Shown here: piece by piece, positions 1 through 7,892 of the stretch
How the letters are laid out: every line of letters begins with the position of its first letter
How positions within the stretch are numbered: position 1 is the first letter of the stretch
Source: Prevotella sp.
Lineage (GTDB): Bacteria > Bacteroidota > Bacteroidia > Bacteroidales > Bacteroidaceae
Assembly: GCA_017615355.1 (NCBI GenBank)
Contig: JAGAAJ010000062.1
Coordinates: forward strand, 19,237-83,236
DNA length: 64,000 nucleotides
Direction: 5' to 3'
Translations under genes and position numbers: made by a program
Notes under the pieces: generated by a model
Seen by the model: only the letters and a program-made list of their open reading frames with translations
Databases searched by the model: none
Told to the model about the DNA's origin: nothing

Positions 1-671
1 ATATTTGAACTAGAATAGTAATTTCCCAGCGTACCACGGATACGTGATTGAGCAGCAGCAACAGTCAAGCCACTCACATGAACAGGACCGAAATCGGGAA
101 CAATAATGTCACCATCAGGGCTAATTGTCAATGTCAGACTCTCCTGCGTGGCTCCATAGACGTCGATGACGAGCTGATCACCAGGTCCTAAAACATAGTT
201 CTGTGGTGTAGCAATATTCATCGGGGGTTCAAATGTTAGGCGTCGGTTATTAAAGATGTCACGTCCGAAAACTTTCCTTTTTGCTGTCTCTATCGGTTCT
301 GCAACATCAATAGTATCATTGTCTTCTACACCAACCTTGTTAGCATTATTCATGTTGGTAGCATTGACTTCATTCTTGCCTGACTCGCCATTATTAACGC
401 GACTGCGGTTTTCTGCCCCAGCAATAGCATTATCCGCAGAGTTGTTAAGGTTCTTATTGGCAATCTGCTGACTATACTGAGCTCGTAGACGCTGTATCTG
501 ATCAATAGTAGCACCACGCTGTATTAATTCGGAGCCAATGTTTGCATCAGAAACACCAGATCTTTTCAAGTTTGCCGCTGTCCTAATGACTTCATTATCG
601 GAAAGTCTTTGTCCGAAAGTCGTTGACAATGCGAATACACTCATCAGAACAATAAGAAAAATGCGCTTCAT
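1..671 (-). CDS. Polysaccharide export outer-membrane protein (Wza/Poly_export family), 3' end outside window
   Basis: The reading frame begins at the ATG at 671 and stays open to the left edge, so only about 223 N-terminal residues are visible. A hydrophobic signal peptide (MKRIFLIVLMSVFALSTTFG) is followed by an Asn-rich low-complexity stretch. A Poly_export domain follows, recognisable by YVLGPGDQLVIDVYG, then a strand with DGDIIVPDFGPVHVSG. In this family the protein forms or gates the outer-membrane channel for capsule or exopolysaccharide and usually carries SLBB repeats further on, which are not visible here. It lies 19 nt after rfbA on the same strand, so the two are probably cotranscribed in a surface polysaccharide operon. 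No lipobox cysteine is seen. Confidence 0.85.
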   Translation of the reverse strand, partial: MKRIFLIVLMSVFALSTTFGQRLSDNEVIRTAANLKRSGVSDANIGSELIQRGATIDQIQRLRAQYSQQIANKNLNNSADNAIAGAENRSRVNNGESGKNEVNATNMNNANKVGVEDNDTIDVAEPIETAKRKVFGRDIFNNRRLTFEPPMNIATPQNYVLGPGDQLVIDVYGATQESLTLTISPDGDIIVPDFGPVHVSGLTVAAAQSRIRGTLGNYYSSSN

Positions 672-690
672 TATTAAAAACATGTAATAA

Positions 691-1572
691 TTATTTATCA
701 ATTATAGCTATCTGCATCAGGTATTGCCCATAACCATTCTTCAGCATAGGTTGCGCCAAGCGCACCAACTGCTCAGTGTCAATCCAGCCGCGCTTGAAAG
801 CAATTTCCTCCAAGCAGGCCACCTTCAAGCCTTGACGTTTTTCGATAACCTCGATAAATGTAGAGGCCTCGGCCAGCGAGTCGTGCGTACCCGTATCGAG
901 CCAGGCAAAGCCACGCTGCAAGGTCAGTACCTTCAGCTTTTGCTGCTTGAGGTATTCCTGATTGACAGTAGTGATTTCCAACTCACCACGAGCACTGGGC
1001 TTGATATTCTTGGCAATCTCCACCACACTGTTAGGATAGAAATAGAGACCCACGACAGCATAGTTGGACTTGGGATTCAGCGGTTTTTCCTCAATACTTA
1101 GACAGTTACCGTCAGAGTCAAACTCTGCCACACCATAGCGCTCAGGGTCGTTGACGTAGTAACCGAAGACTGTAGCCAGCCCGTGCTTCTCCGCATTCTC
1201 TACACTCTGACGCAATAGACCTGTAAAGCCAGAGCCATAGAAGATGTTGTCGCCAAGAACCAGACAGGCGCAATCGTTGCCAATGAACTGTTCGCCGATG
1301 ATGAAAGCTTGTGCCAAACCGTCGGGAGAAGGCTGCTCAGCGTATTCAAAGTGCACGCCCAGCTCGGAGCCGTTTCCCAACAAACGGCGAAATGCAGGCA
1401 AATCATAGGGTGTCGAGATAATCAGTATCTCGCGTATGCCCGCAAGCATCAAAGCCGAGATGGGATAATAAATCATCGGCTTGTCAAAGATAGGTATCAG
1501 CTGCTTGCTAATACCCTTAGTGATTGGGTAGAGGCGTGTACCGCTTCCACCTGCCAACACAATACCTTTCAT
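691..1572 (-). CDS. rfbA: Glucose-1-phosphate thymidylyltransferase
   Basis: 293 residues, full length for RmlA/RfbA. It makes dTDP-glucose from dTTP and glucose-1-phosphate, the first step of dTDP-rhamnose synthesis. The N-terminal nucleotide-binding signature [18 protein letters not shown] is intact, as are the KPMIYYPIS and [10 protein letters not shown] blocks and the EEKP motif near residue 162. A TACCTTTG promoter lies 23 nt upstream of the ATG. It is the first gene of the visible polysaccharide operon and precedes the export protein. rmlB/C/D are not in the window. Confidence 0.96.
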   Translation of the reverse strand: MKGIVLAGGSGTRLYPITKGISKQLIPIFDKPMIYYPISALMLAGIREILIISTPYDLPAFRRLLGNGSELGVHFEYAEQPSPDGLAQAFIIGEQFIGNDCACLVLGDNIFYGSGFTGLLRQSVENAEKHGLATVFGYYVNDPERYGVAEFDSDGNCLSIEEKPLNPKSNYAVVGLYFYPNSVVEIAKNIKPSARGELEITTVNQEYLKQQKLKVLTLQRGFAWLDTGTHDSLAEASTFIEVIEKRQGLKVACLEEIAFKRGWIDTEQLVRLAQPMLKNGYGQYLMQIAIIDK

Positions 1573-1594
1573 GTTATATTACGTAATATGGCTG

Positions 1595-1602
1595 CAAAGG
1601 TA
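1595..1602 (-). promoter_or_regulatory. Bacteroidetes -7 promoter element for rfbA
   Basis: TACCTTTG on the minus strand matches the TAnnTTTG consensus. A short-word array (1612-1650) begins immediately upstream and occupies the -33 region. Confidence 0.7.
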
Positions 1603-1611
1603 CGAATATTT

Positions 1612-1650
1612 AAGAAGTTAAAGACGTTAAAGACGTTAAAAGGAGTTAAA
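1612..1650. repeat. Degenerate short-word array (GTTAAAGAC words)
   Basis: About four imperfect copies of a 9-nt word (GTTAAAGAC, then GTTAAAAGGAGTTAAA) directly upstream of the rfbA -7 element. It is one of many such arrays in the window, each with its own word. Confidence 0.7.
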
Positions 1651-1740
1651 TGCACATTAATCACGATATTTATCATATAGTTCACGAATTCTACACAAAT
1701 GACTTTGGAAATTATCTCATTGACTTATCCAATTTTCCTA

Positions 1741-1800
1741 TATGACAAAAATATTTTTCTCATATGACAAAAAAAATTTTCCCATATGACAAAATTATTG
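1741..1800. repeat. Three direct repeats with exact 22-bp period upstream of a promoter
   Basis: TATGACAAAA begins at 1741, 1763 and 1785, each preceded by a pyrimidine-rich (T)CTCA or CCCA type sequence and followed by an AT tract. The third copy abuts the -7 box at 1801. The 22-bp spacing is about two helical turns, so three dimers could bind the same DNA face. This looks like an operator or activator array for the gene at 1833. The binding protein is unknown. Confidence 0.65.
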
Positions 1801-1808
1801 TACCTTTG
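1801..1808 (+). promoter_or_regulatory. -7 promoter element for the gene at 1833
   Basis: TACCTTTG, 24 nt before the ATG at 1833. It argues against the upstream ATG at 1764, which lies before the promoter. Confidence 0.75.
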
Positions 1809-1832
1809 CAGCCAATTATCTACACATACACT

Positions 1833-2453
1833 ATGGGAATATTTGCAAAGCTTTTCGGCCGCAATAAGGCTGATAACGAAATGAGGATAGGAGGCATGGA
1901 GGATTTCATGACCCTTATCCGCGTCTACTTTCAGGCTGTGATGGCCGCTGACCTGCACATTACCAATCTGGCTGCGCTGCCTGACCTCCGCACCTTCAAG
2001 GTAACACTAAAGGTACCCACTCAGCAGGGACGTCTCGGTGTTGGCGAGAAGGCCAAGTGTCGCAAAATGCTGAAGGAAATGTACCAGATGGATGACGACT
2101 TCTGCAAGGAGATAGACCAAAGCATCAATCGCCGTTGTAAAAAGATCCAAGACGTACAGCCCTATATGGTGCAGTTCCAGGCCTTTGTGCAGGACATGAT
2201 GATGCTGACAGGCAACTTGATGAAATTCAAGCTGCGTATGCCTGGCTTCTTCAAAAAGGCCATCTACGGTATGACGCAGAAAACCGTTCACGACATCTAC
2301 ACGAAGAACGACTACAAGGATGCAGGTGTTATCAAGACTGTTTTGGCAGTACGCGAGTACAACAAGCGCCTAAACTTCTCTGAGAAATGGAGCGCAGACC
2401 TTGTCTACCGCATCGTCATGCTAGCCAAGAAGGAGCCAAAACCGAAAAATTGA
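1833..2453 (+). CDS. Conserved hypothetical protein, 206 aa
   Basis: I do not recognise a named family. The start at 1833 (MGIFAKLFGRNKA) is chosen because the promoter lies at 1801-1808; a frame start at 1764 would be upstream of it. The protein has no signal peptide. It is basic, mostly helical by composition, methionine-rich (QAFVQDMMMLTGNLMKFKLRMPG) and has a lysine-rich C-terminus (LAKKEPKPKN). It sits alone between the polysaccharide genes and the zapA-rny unit. The 22-bp repeat array in its promoter suggests specific regulation. Function unknown. Confidence 0.8.
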   Translation: MGIFAKLFGRNKADNEMRIGGMEDFMTLIRVYFQAVMAADLHITNLAALPDLRTFKVTLKVPTQQGRLGVGEKAKCRKMLKEMYQMDDDFCKEIDQSINRRCKKIQDVQPYMVQFQAFVQDMMMLTGNLMKFKLRMPGFFKKAIYGMTQKTVHDIYTKNDYKDAGVIKTVLAVREYNKRLNFSEKWSADLVYRIVMLAKKEPKPKN

Positions 2454-2570
2454 GAAATCAAAAACTCAAAATTGAATTAAAAAAGAAGGGAAAACGGCCA
2501 ACGACAGTTAAAACGTGTTAACGCCGAGCAACTTTCATTTTTCATTTATCACTTTTCGATTTTAAATGCC

Positions 2571-2578
2571 TACCTTTG
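2571..2578 (+). promoter_or_regulatory. -7 promoter element for the zapA-rny unit
   Basis: TACCTTTG, 20 nt before the ATG at 2598. A word array made of TTTCATTT/TTATCACTTTT-like units lies at 2532-2561, just upstream. Confidence 0.75.
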
Positions 2579-2597
2579 TGGGATAAAAGCAGTAGCC

Positions 2598-2894
2598 ATG
2601 AACCAAAACGAGAAAGATTTATCCGTTTTCCAGACTCGTGTCAGGCAAATGATTCTCCGTTTTCAGGAACTGAAGCAAGAGAATCAGGAGCTCTACGCCA
2701 TAGTGGACGAGAACGAACAAATCATCGACCAGCTAAAGGCAAAGCTGGCTCAGCAGGAACGTGACTACCAGTCGCTGAAAACGGCACGCATGCTGGAAAT
2801 CACCGATGGCGACCTCGACGGAGCCAAGGAACGGCTGGCGTCCCTCATACGCAGCGTGAACAAATGTATCACCATGCTCAGCGACGAGAAGTAG
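2598..2894 (+). CDS. Small coiled-coil protein upstream of zapA
   Basis: 98 residues. A long heptad-patterned helix (FQELKQENQELYAIVDENEQ, then IIDQLKAKLAQQERDYQSLK) is followed by a short helical C-terminus. It starts 20 nt after a TACCTTTG promoter and ends 25 nt before zapA, so it is the first gene of the unit. The order small coiled-coil protein, zapA, rny is common in Bacteroidales. By position and structure it may be a ZapB-like or otherwise division-linked partner of ZapA, but that is inference from context only. Confidence 0.85.
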   Translation: MNQNEKDLSVFQTRVRQMILRFQELKQENQELYAIVDENEQIIDQLKAKLAQQERDYQSLKTARMLEITDGDLDGAKERLASLIRSVNKCITMLSDEK

Positions 2895-2919
2895 GGAAAA
2901 AGCCCTAAACAAAAATGCA

Positions 2920-3222
2920 ATGGCAGAAGAAAGCAAAGAGAAACTCAATATAAGGTTGCACGTCTACGACGAAGACATTGCAATGGTGCTGCACAACCGC
3001 GAGGATGAGCAGTACTATCGTGCAGCTGCCAAGCTCATCTCTGAACGCTACGGGGCCTATGCTCAGGTCTACAAAGGGCGTAAGAGTGATCATACCATCG
3101 CGCTGATGACTCTCATCGAAATTGCGCTCAGGTATGAGAAGGAACTCGGCAAAAACGACACGACCCCATATGATAATATTCTCCACCAGCTGACTTCTGA
3201 GATAGAGGAAGCCATGAAGTAG
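2920..3222 (+). CDS. zapA: Cell division protein ZapA
   Basis: 100 residues. The ZapA pattern is visible: an N-terminal beta segment (KLNIRLHVYDEDIAMVLHNR) followed by helices with YYRAAAKLISERY and a long C-terminal helix (ALMTLIEIALRYEKEL). ZapA binds FtsZ in the cytoplasm and promotes protofilament bundling at the division ring. It is preceded by a coiled-coil gene and followed after 67 nt by rny, an arrangement well known in Bacteroidetes. Confidence 0.88.
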   Translation: MAEESKEKLNIRLHVYDEDIAMVLHNREDEQYYRAAAKLISERYGAYAQVYKGRKSDHTIALMTLIEIALRYEKELGKNDTTPYDNILHQLTSEIEEAMK

Positions 3223-3289
3223 TGAGGCCTTCCCTACCCTTGCATTATTCGGCAGAAGGAAGAGAGAATATTAACACCAATATATATTT

Positions 3290-4831
3290 ATGAGTACCAT
3301 TTTAGCGATTATCATTGCCGCCGCTGCACTTATCATCGGAGCGGTGAGCGGATACTTTATCTTCCTCAAGGTCATCAAGGGGAAGTACAATGACATGATA
3401 GAATCAGCCAACAAAGAGGCTGAGGTCATCAAGGAAAAGAAATTGCTCGAGGTAAAGGAGAAATTCCTCAACAAGAAGAGCGAACTGGAAAAGGAAGTGC
3501 AACAACGCAACCAGCACATCCAACAGAGCGAGAACAAGCTGAAGCAACGCGAGATGTCGCTCAACCAGCGCCAGGAAGAGCTGGGACGACGCAAGAACGA
3601 CCTCGACAACCAGCAAAACCGCATTGAGAATGAGAAGAAAGCCCTCGCCCTCAAGCAGGAAGAGCTGGGCAAGATGCAGCAGAAAGAGCGTGAGAAGCTG
3701 GAGGAACTCTCCGGCCTCAGCGCCGAAGAGGCCCGCAACCGCCTCGTCGAAAGTCTCAAGGACGAGGCAAAGACAGCTGCCGCCTCCTACATCAATGAAA
3801 TCATGGACGAGGCTAAGCTCAACGCCAATGCACAGGCTAAGAAGATTGTCATCCAGACCATCCAGCGTGTAGCTACGGAAACAGCTGTCGAAAACAGCGT
3901 TTCTGTCTTCCATATTGACAACGACGACGTGAAAGGCCGCGTCATTGGTCGCGAGGGACGCAACATCCGTGCCTTGGAGGCTGCCTGCGGCGTGGAGATT
4001 GTCGTTGATGACACACCTGAGGCCATCGTTATCAGCGGATTTGACCCTGTACGCCGCGAGACCTGCCGTCTGGCTCTCCACCAATTGGTGGCCGACGGAC
4101 GTATCCACCCTGCACGCATCGAAGAAGTGGTGACGAAAGTAAAGAAACAGCTCGACAACGAGATTATCGAGACGGGCAAGCGCACCGCCATCGACCTCGG
4201 TATCCACGGCCTGCACCCTGAACTCATCCGCATCATCGGTAAGATGAAATACCGTTCTTCCTACGGACAGAACCTTTTGCAACACGCCCGCGAAACAGCT
4301 AACCTCTGCGCTGTGATGGCTGCAGAGCTGGGACTGAATCCCAAAAAGGCCAAGCGCGCTGGGTTGCTTCACGACATCGGCAAGGTGCCTGACGAGGAAA
4401 GCGAGATGCCCCACGCCCTCTACGGTGCCAAGATTGCTGAGATGTACAAAGAAAAGCCAGACATCTGCAACGCCATCGGTGCCCACCACGATGAGATGGA
4501 GATGCAGACGCTACTGGCTCCCATCGTACAGGTGTGCGATGCCATCAGCGGAGCACGTCCTGGTGCACGTCGTGAGATTGTCGAGGCCTACATCAAGCGT
4601 CTCAACGACCTCGAAGCCATTGCCATGAGCTATCCCGGAGTTACAAAGACCTATGCCATCCAGGCCGGCCGTGAGCTGCGTGTCATTGTCGGTGCCGACA
4701 AGATGGACGACGCCGAGACGGAGGCACTCAGCGGACAGATTGCTTCGAAGATCCAGAACGAGATGACCTATCCCGGTCAGGTGAAGATTACCGTTATCCG
4801 CGAAACCCGTTCTGTGGCCTACGCGAAATAG
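3290..4831 (+). CDS. rny: Ribonuclease Y
   Basis: 513 residues, normal for RNase Y, a membrane-anchored endoribonuclease that starts mRNA decay. The order is an N-terminal membrane helix (about 2-24, [20 protein letters not shown]), a highly charged coiled coil (about 30-150), a KH RNA-binding domain with [13 protein letters not shown] near residue 220, and an HD domain with [16 protein letters not shown] (metal-binding His-Asp near 360). The start is fixed by the membrane helix. A bidirectional terminator follows at 4868-4909. Confidence 0.97.
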   Translation: MSTILAIIIAAAALIIGAVSGYFIFLKVIKGKYNDMIESANKEAEVIKEKKLLEVKEKFLNKKSELEKEVQQRNQHIQQSENKLKQREMSLNQRQEELGRRKNDLDNQQNRIENEKKALALKQEELGKMQQKEREKLEELSGLSAEEARNRLVESLKDEAKTAAASYINEIMDEAKLNANAQAKKIVIQTIQRVATETAVENSVSVFHIDNDDVKGRVIGREGRNIRALEAACGVEIVVDDTPEAIVISGFDPVRRETCRLALHQLVADGRIHPARIEEVVTKVKKQLDNEIIETGKRTAIDLGIHGLHPELIRIIGKMKYRSSYGQNLLQHARETANLCAVMAAELGLNPKKAKRAGLLHDIGKVPDEESEMPHALYGAKIAEMYKEKPDICNAIGAHHDEMEMQTLLAPIVQVCDAISGARPGARREIVEAYIKRLNDLEAIAMSYPGVTKTYAIQAGRELRVIVGADKMDDAETEALSGQIASKIQNEMTYPGQVKITVIRETRSVAYAK

Positions 4832-4867
4832 TACAAAAAGCTGCGCATATTGCAGTATGCACAAAAA

Positions 4868-4909
4868 TGGCTGCGCCCCTTGTTTGGAGATGGCGCAGCC
4901 ACTTTTTAT
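4868..4909. terminator. Bidirectional intrinsic terminator between rny and the DUF1573 gene
   Basis: A perfect 10-bp stem TGGCTGCGCC/GGCGCAGCCA (4868-4877 with 4892-4901) is followed by CTTTTTAT on the plus strand and ATTTTTGT on the minus strand. It serves the convergent genes on both sides. Confidence 0.85.
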
Positions 4910-4923
4910 ACTTTTATTTTTTC

Positions 4924-5307
4924 CTACTCCGTCATCGTGCCGTCGATGTAAAGGCGAGTGAGCTCTACAGCACCATTAGTACGAACGGTAATAGACTTTT
5001 TGAAAAAACCCAGGGACTTACCCGTACCGTTATAGAGCACTTCAATGACGCCAGTGGCACCCGGCTGGATAGGTTCTTTCGGATACTTAGGAACGGTGCA
5101 GCCGCAAGAGGCCACAGCCTGATTGATGACCAGCGGCTGCTCACCCACATTAGTGAAGGTAAACGTACATGTCAGCTTGGGATTCTTCTGCGAAAACTCG
5201 CCGAAATGGTGAGTAGTCTCCTCAAACTTGATCTCAGCCGGCTTCTGTGCCTGTGCATTAACCATGCCACAGATGAGCAACATGGTAAAGAGTATAAACT
5301 TCTTCAT
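4924..5307 (-). CDS. DUF1573-domain secreted protein
   Basis: 127 residues from the ATG at 5307 (MKKFILFTMLLICGMVNAQA, a signal peptide). An upstream in-frame ATG at 5331 is only a few nt from the predicted transcription start and is less likely. The mature part has the DUF1573 immunoglobulin-like pattern: HHFGEF, TFTFTNVGEQPLVI, ASCGCTVP and KSITVRTN. DUF1573 proteins are abundant periplasmic or surface proteins of Bacteroidetes without a defined biochemical role. It is monocistronic between two terminators. Confidence 0.9.
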   Translation of the reverse strand: MKKFILFTMLLICGMVNAQAQKPAEIKFEETTHHFGEFSQKNPKLTCTFTFTNVGEQPLVINQAVASCGCTVPKYPKEPIQPGATGVIEVLYNGTGKSLGFFKKSITVRTNGAVELTRLYIDGTMTE

Positions 5308-5341
5308 AGCTTTTCTGTTTTTTTTGTTCATTTTTATGACG

Positions 5342-5349
5342 CAAAATTA
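5342..5349 (-). promoter_or_regulatory. -7 promoter element for the DUF1573 gene
   Basis: TAATTTTG on the minus strand (TAnnTTTG), about 35 nt before the chosen ATG at 5307. It supports that start. Confidence 0.65.
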
Positions 5350-5436
5350 CTGCTAAAATTTAATTCACAGTATACAACTTGAGTCATTTGCATACAAATT
5401 TATGCTTTTTTAATATAAAAACAGCATTAAGCGCCG

Positions 5437-6603
5437 CTACTTTAGCAGTTTGTAGTATTCCGTAGCACCAAGCAGGAAGCAACCCGTGCCATAGTCCTCA
5501 AAGTCAGGCACCTTGTCATAGCTCAACGGCTGGCCCGCTGAAGGGTCTTTGCCCGTACCCTGCATCCAACCAAGGAAACCGTCAAGATGGACAGCCACCC
5601 GCACCATCGCCGACCATGCTTTCTCACACGCAGGACCATAGACATCAGCCTTCAGATAGCCTTGACGGACACCCCAAGCCATACCATAGAGGAAGAGCGA
5701 CGTGCCGCTGGTCTCGGGCATGGCATAGTTGGTGGATACCAGGCTGGGATTCCAGAAACCGTCCTCGCGCTGGCACTTCAGCAGGGCCTTACTCATCAGC
5801 AGGAAGTCCTTCTTCAGCTCCTTATAGGCCTTCGACTTCTTCGGCAGCACATTCATACAACGCACAAGGGCTGCATATACCCAGCCATTGCCACGGCTCC
5901 AATAGCACTGTTGTCCGTCGGGCTCCTTGTAGGGCGGCACATAGTCGGCATCGCGCCACCACAAGCCCTCCTTCACGTTGAAGAGGCCACCGCCACACTC
6001 GTTGCGACTCCAACGGTACATTTTCATCGCATGATCGAGATACTGCTTGTCGCCTAACGTCTGGTACATCTGCATGTAGAGCGGCATCGCCATCTGTATG
6101 GCGTCAATCCACGTCCACCAGCCATACAGTGAGCCATTCTTCGGGTTCGGTGTCTGAATCTGGTGAGCCAGGTTCGCGCGTACATTATTTAATTCTTTGC
6201 AGTCAAGCACATAATCAAAGGCACGACACCGGCCAGTATAAGGCAGCAGCTCTATATAGGTCTGTCCGCAGCATTGGTCGTCGGCATCACAGGTATTGAT
6301 GCCATTGCGTGGTGACCACTGGTGGAAGTTGGCCCACGTAGTGGCATAGTCGATGTAGCGCTGCTGCGGGTCAATGTCATGGAGAGCCATCAGACCCTCA
6401 TAGTAGACGGCGCGTGTCCACAGGTTACTGGGCCTAATCTTTTTCACATTAGTAGGCACAGTGGGGTCTTCATATTTCTGCATGAAGTAGTTGTTCACTC
6501 GTTGTGCTACCTCCAACACCTCATTTGCATTTGTTTGTGCCGACAAATTAATAGAGATGGCGACGAGGAATAGCGACACCATGAAGATTCTGATTGTTTT
6601 CAT
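5437..6603 (-). CDS. GH88/GH105 family unsaturated glycosyl hydrolase
   Basis: 388 residues with a signal peptide (MKTIRIFMVSLFLVAISINL). The family removes the unsaturated uronic acid left at the non-reducing end of pectin fragments by polysaccharide lyases. Visible features are the alpha/alpha-barrel pattern, GWWTWIDAIQMAMPLY with the conserved Asp near residue 167, and CYWSRGNGWVYAALVR. The ATG at 6603 overlaps the stop of the upstream regulator by 4 nt (ATGA), indicating translational coupling; a TTG at 6612 is an alternative. The substrate is probably rhamnogalacturonan-like, by family only. Confidence 0.88.
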   Translation of the reverse strand: MKTIRIFMVSLFLVAISINLSAQTNANEVLEVAQRVNNYFMQKYEDPTVPTNVKKIRPSNLWTRAVYYEGLMALHDIDPQQRYIDYATTWANFHQWSPRNGINTCDADDQCCGQTYIELLPYTGRCRAFDYVLDCKELNNVRANLAHQIQTPNPKNGSLYGWWTWIDAIQMAMPLYMQMYQTLGDKQYLDHAMKMYRWSRNECGGGLFNVKEGLWWRDADYVPPYKEPDGQQCYWSRGNGWVYAALVRCMNVLPKKSKAYKELKKDFLLMSKALLKCQREDGFWNPSLVSTNYAMPETSGTSLFLYGMAWGVRQGYLKADVYGPACEKAWSAMVRVAVHLDGFLGWMQGTGKDPSAGQPLSYDKVPDFEDYGTGCFLLGATEYYKLLK

Positions 6604-7715
6604 TCTTTGCAAGTAGTTTGTATATATTCGGCAGGTGTCATACCAGTTCTTTTCTTAAAGATCGTCTGGAAATAGCTGCGGTCGGTAAATCCGCAATGCA
6701 GGGCCACCGTCTCGTTGCTCCAGTCAGGATGCTCCATAAAGATTCTTTTAGCTTCGCTTACACGCAAGTCAGTTATCCATTCGCTGTACTTCACCTTCTT
6801 TTGACGAAGCCAAGCGGACAACAGATACTGCGGGATATTAATTTCTGAAGCAGCATTGGGCATTTTCAAGCCGTTTTGCAGGTATCCGCCACCTTGCAGC
6901 CACTGCTCTACAAGGTGTCCAACACGATCCATCGTGTCTTTATCTATTTTTTGTTTTTCAATGGCAAGAGATTCTCTTCGTTCGTTACGTTCGCTCTCCT
7001 CGGCTTCCTGCAACTTTCTTGGAACAGAGCTTTGCACATAACTGCAGAAACTGTCCACGAAATAAAAAACGCTAGCGAAAAAGAAAAGACCATAAGGAAC
7101 GAGCAATTTGCTTGCACCATATATGATGAGAGGCACCGTCAGACCTACTGACACCAGAACGAGAATGGTGAACTGCATCCATCTCAGCTGACTATCCTCC
7201 ATAATCCAGTCATAGTAGTTCTGAAGTGTAGTACGCATGACCTTCATATATCTGACATGACGCCAGAAATAGTACAGCAGCATCAATCCATAGCAGACTG
7301 ACGCCGCAATCTCTGCAACATGTTTCTCATGTGAGTCGCTCAGCAACGGTTTATCATCTATGGCACAGGCAATGAGAAGCAGCATCATCGATACACTCCA
7401 GGTGACCACTCCTACTATCTTTTCCATCTTGGTGATACGTCCCTGACGTTGCAGAAGAATCATAGCCACCGAGCACAGATAAGAGCAGGGAATAAACATG
7501 GCCAAGTTTAGCATTACAGACTGAGTGATGCCTTTCGTACGCAAATCAAGAGCCAACTGCAAGATGAAATGGATGGCCAAAATAGCAGTCCCACTAGCTA
7601 TCAACCAGCGAGATTTGTTAATTGCGGGATACGCGGCCACCCTGGCTGGCAGTAGTGCCAGCTTCAGTGTGAGAAGTATCATCAGCACAATGGCCGTAAA
7701 CTGAATTTGTTCCAT
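6600..7715 (-). CDS. AraC-family regulator with multi-helix membrane N-terminus
   Basis: 371 residues from the ATG at 7715. The N-terminal half has about six or seven membrane helices (starting MEQIQFTAIVLMILLTLKLA). A soluble helical linker (SVPRKLQEAEESERNERRE) leads to a C-terminal AraC HTH domain (SEAKRIFMEHPDWSNETVAL, then HCGFTDRSYFQTIFKK). It presumably senses a membrane or periplasmic signal and controls neighbouring genes; its stop overlaps the GH105 start, so the two are coupled. An upstream in-frame ATG at 7787 is unlikely because a TATCTTTG box lies between, which would leave a leader of only a few nt. Confidence 0.85.
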   Translation of the reverse strand: MEQIQFTAIVLMILLTLKLALLPARVAAYPAINKSRWLIASGTAILAIHFILQLALDLRTKGITQSVMLNLAMFIPCSYLCSVAMILLQRQGRITKMEKIVGVVTWSVSMMLLLIACAIDDKPLLSDSHEKHVAEIAASVCYGLMLLYYFWRHVRYMKVMRTTLQNYYDWIMEDSQLRWMQFTILVLVSVGLTVPLIIYGASKLLVPYGLFFFASVFYFVDSFCSYVQSSVPRKLQEAEESERNERRESLAIEKQKIDKDTMDRVGHLVEQWLQGGGYLQNGLKMPNAASEINIPQYLLSAWLRQKKVKYSEWITDLRVSEAKRIFMEHPDWSNETVALHCGFTDRSYFQTIFKKRTGMTPAEYIQTTCKE

Positions 7716-7722
7716 TTCGCCG

Positions 7723-7730
7723 CAAAGATA
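7723..7730 (-). promoter_or_regulatory. -7 element directly before the AraC-type regulator
   Basis: TATCTTTG on the minus strand ends 7 nt before the ATG at 7715. If used, the mRNA would be leaderless or nearly so. Confidence 0.55.
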
Positions 7731-7849
7731 AGAAAAAAATACGAAAAAGCAACAAAAAAGATGTGTAAATTTACAAAATTCAAACACCTTGTTGACGCAA
7801 AATACACATCATTATAAAAAATTACACACTTTGTCTATATAAAACACCT

Positions 7850-7857
7850 TATCTTTG
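7850..7857 (+). promoter_or_regulatory. -7 promoter element for the LruC-type lipoprotein
   Basis: TATCTTTG with a TTG at 7831-7833 upstream; the leader to the ATG at 7893 is about 30 nt. It is divergent from the AraC-type regulator. Confidence 0.65.
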
Positions 7858-7892
7858 CAACCGAAAATAAACTTTTTAATACCATATGTCTT

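Noticed and set aside
3404-4489. Long open frame (361 codons) antisense to rny
   Set aside because: It mirrors a GC-rich, strongly coding gene on the other strand; the translation is low-complexity Leu/Val/His and matches nothing. RNase Y is unambiguous.
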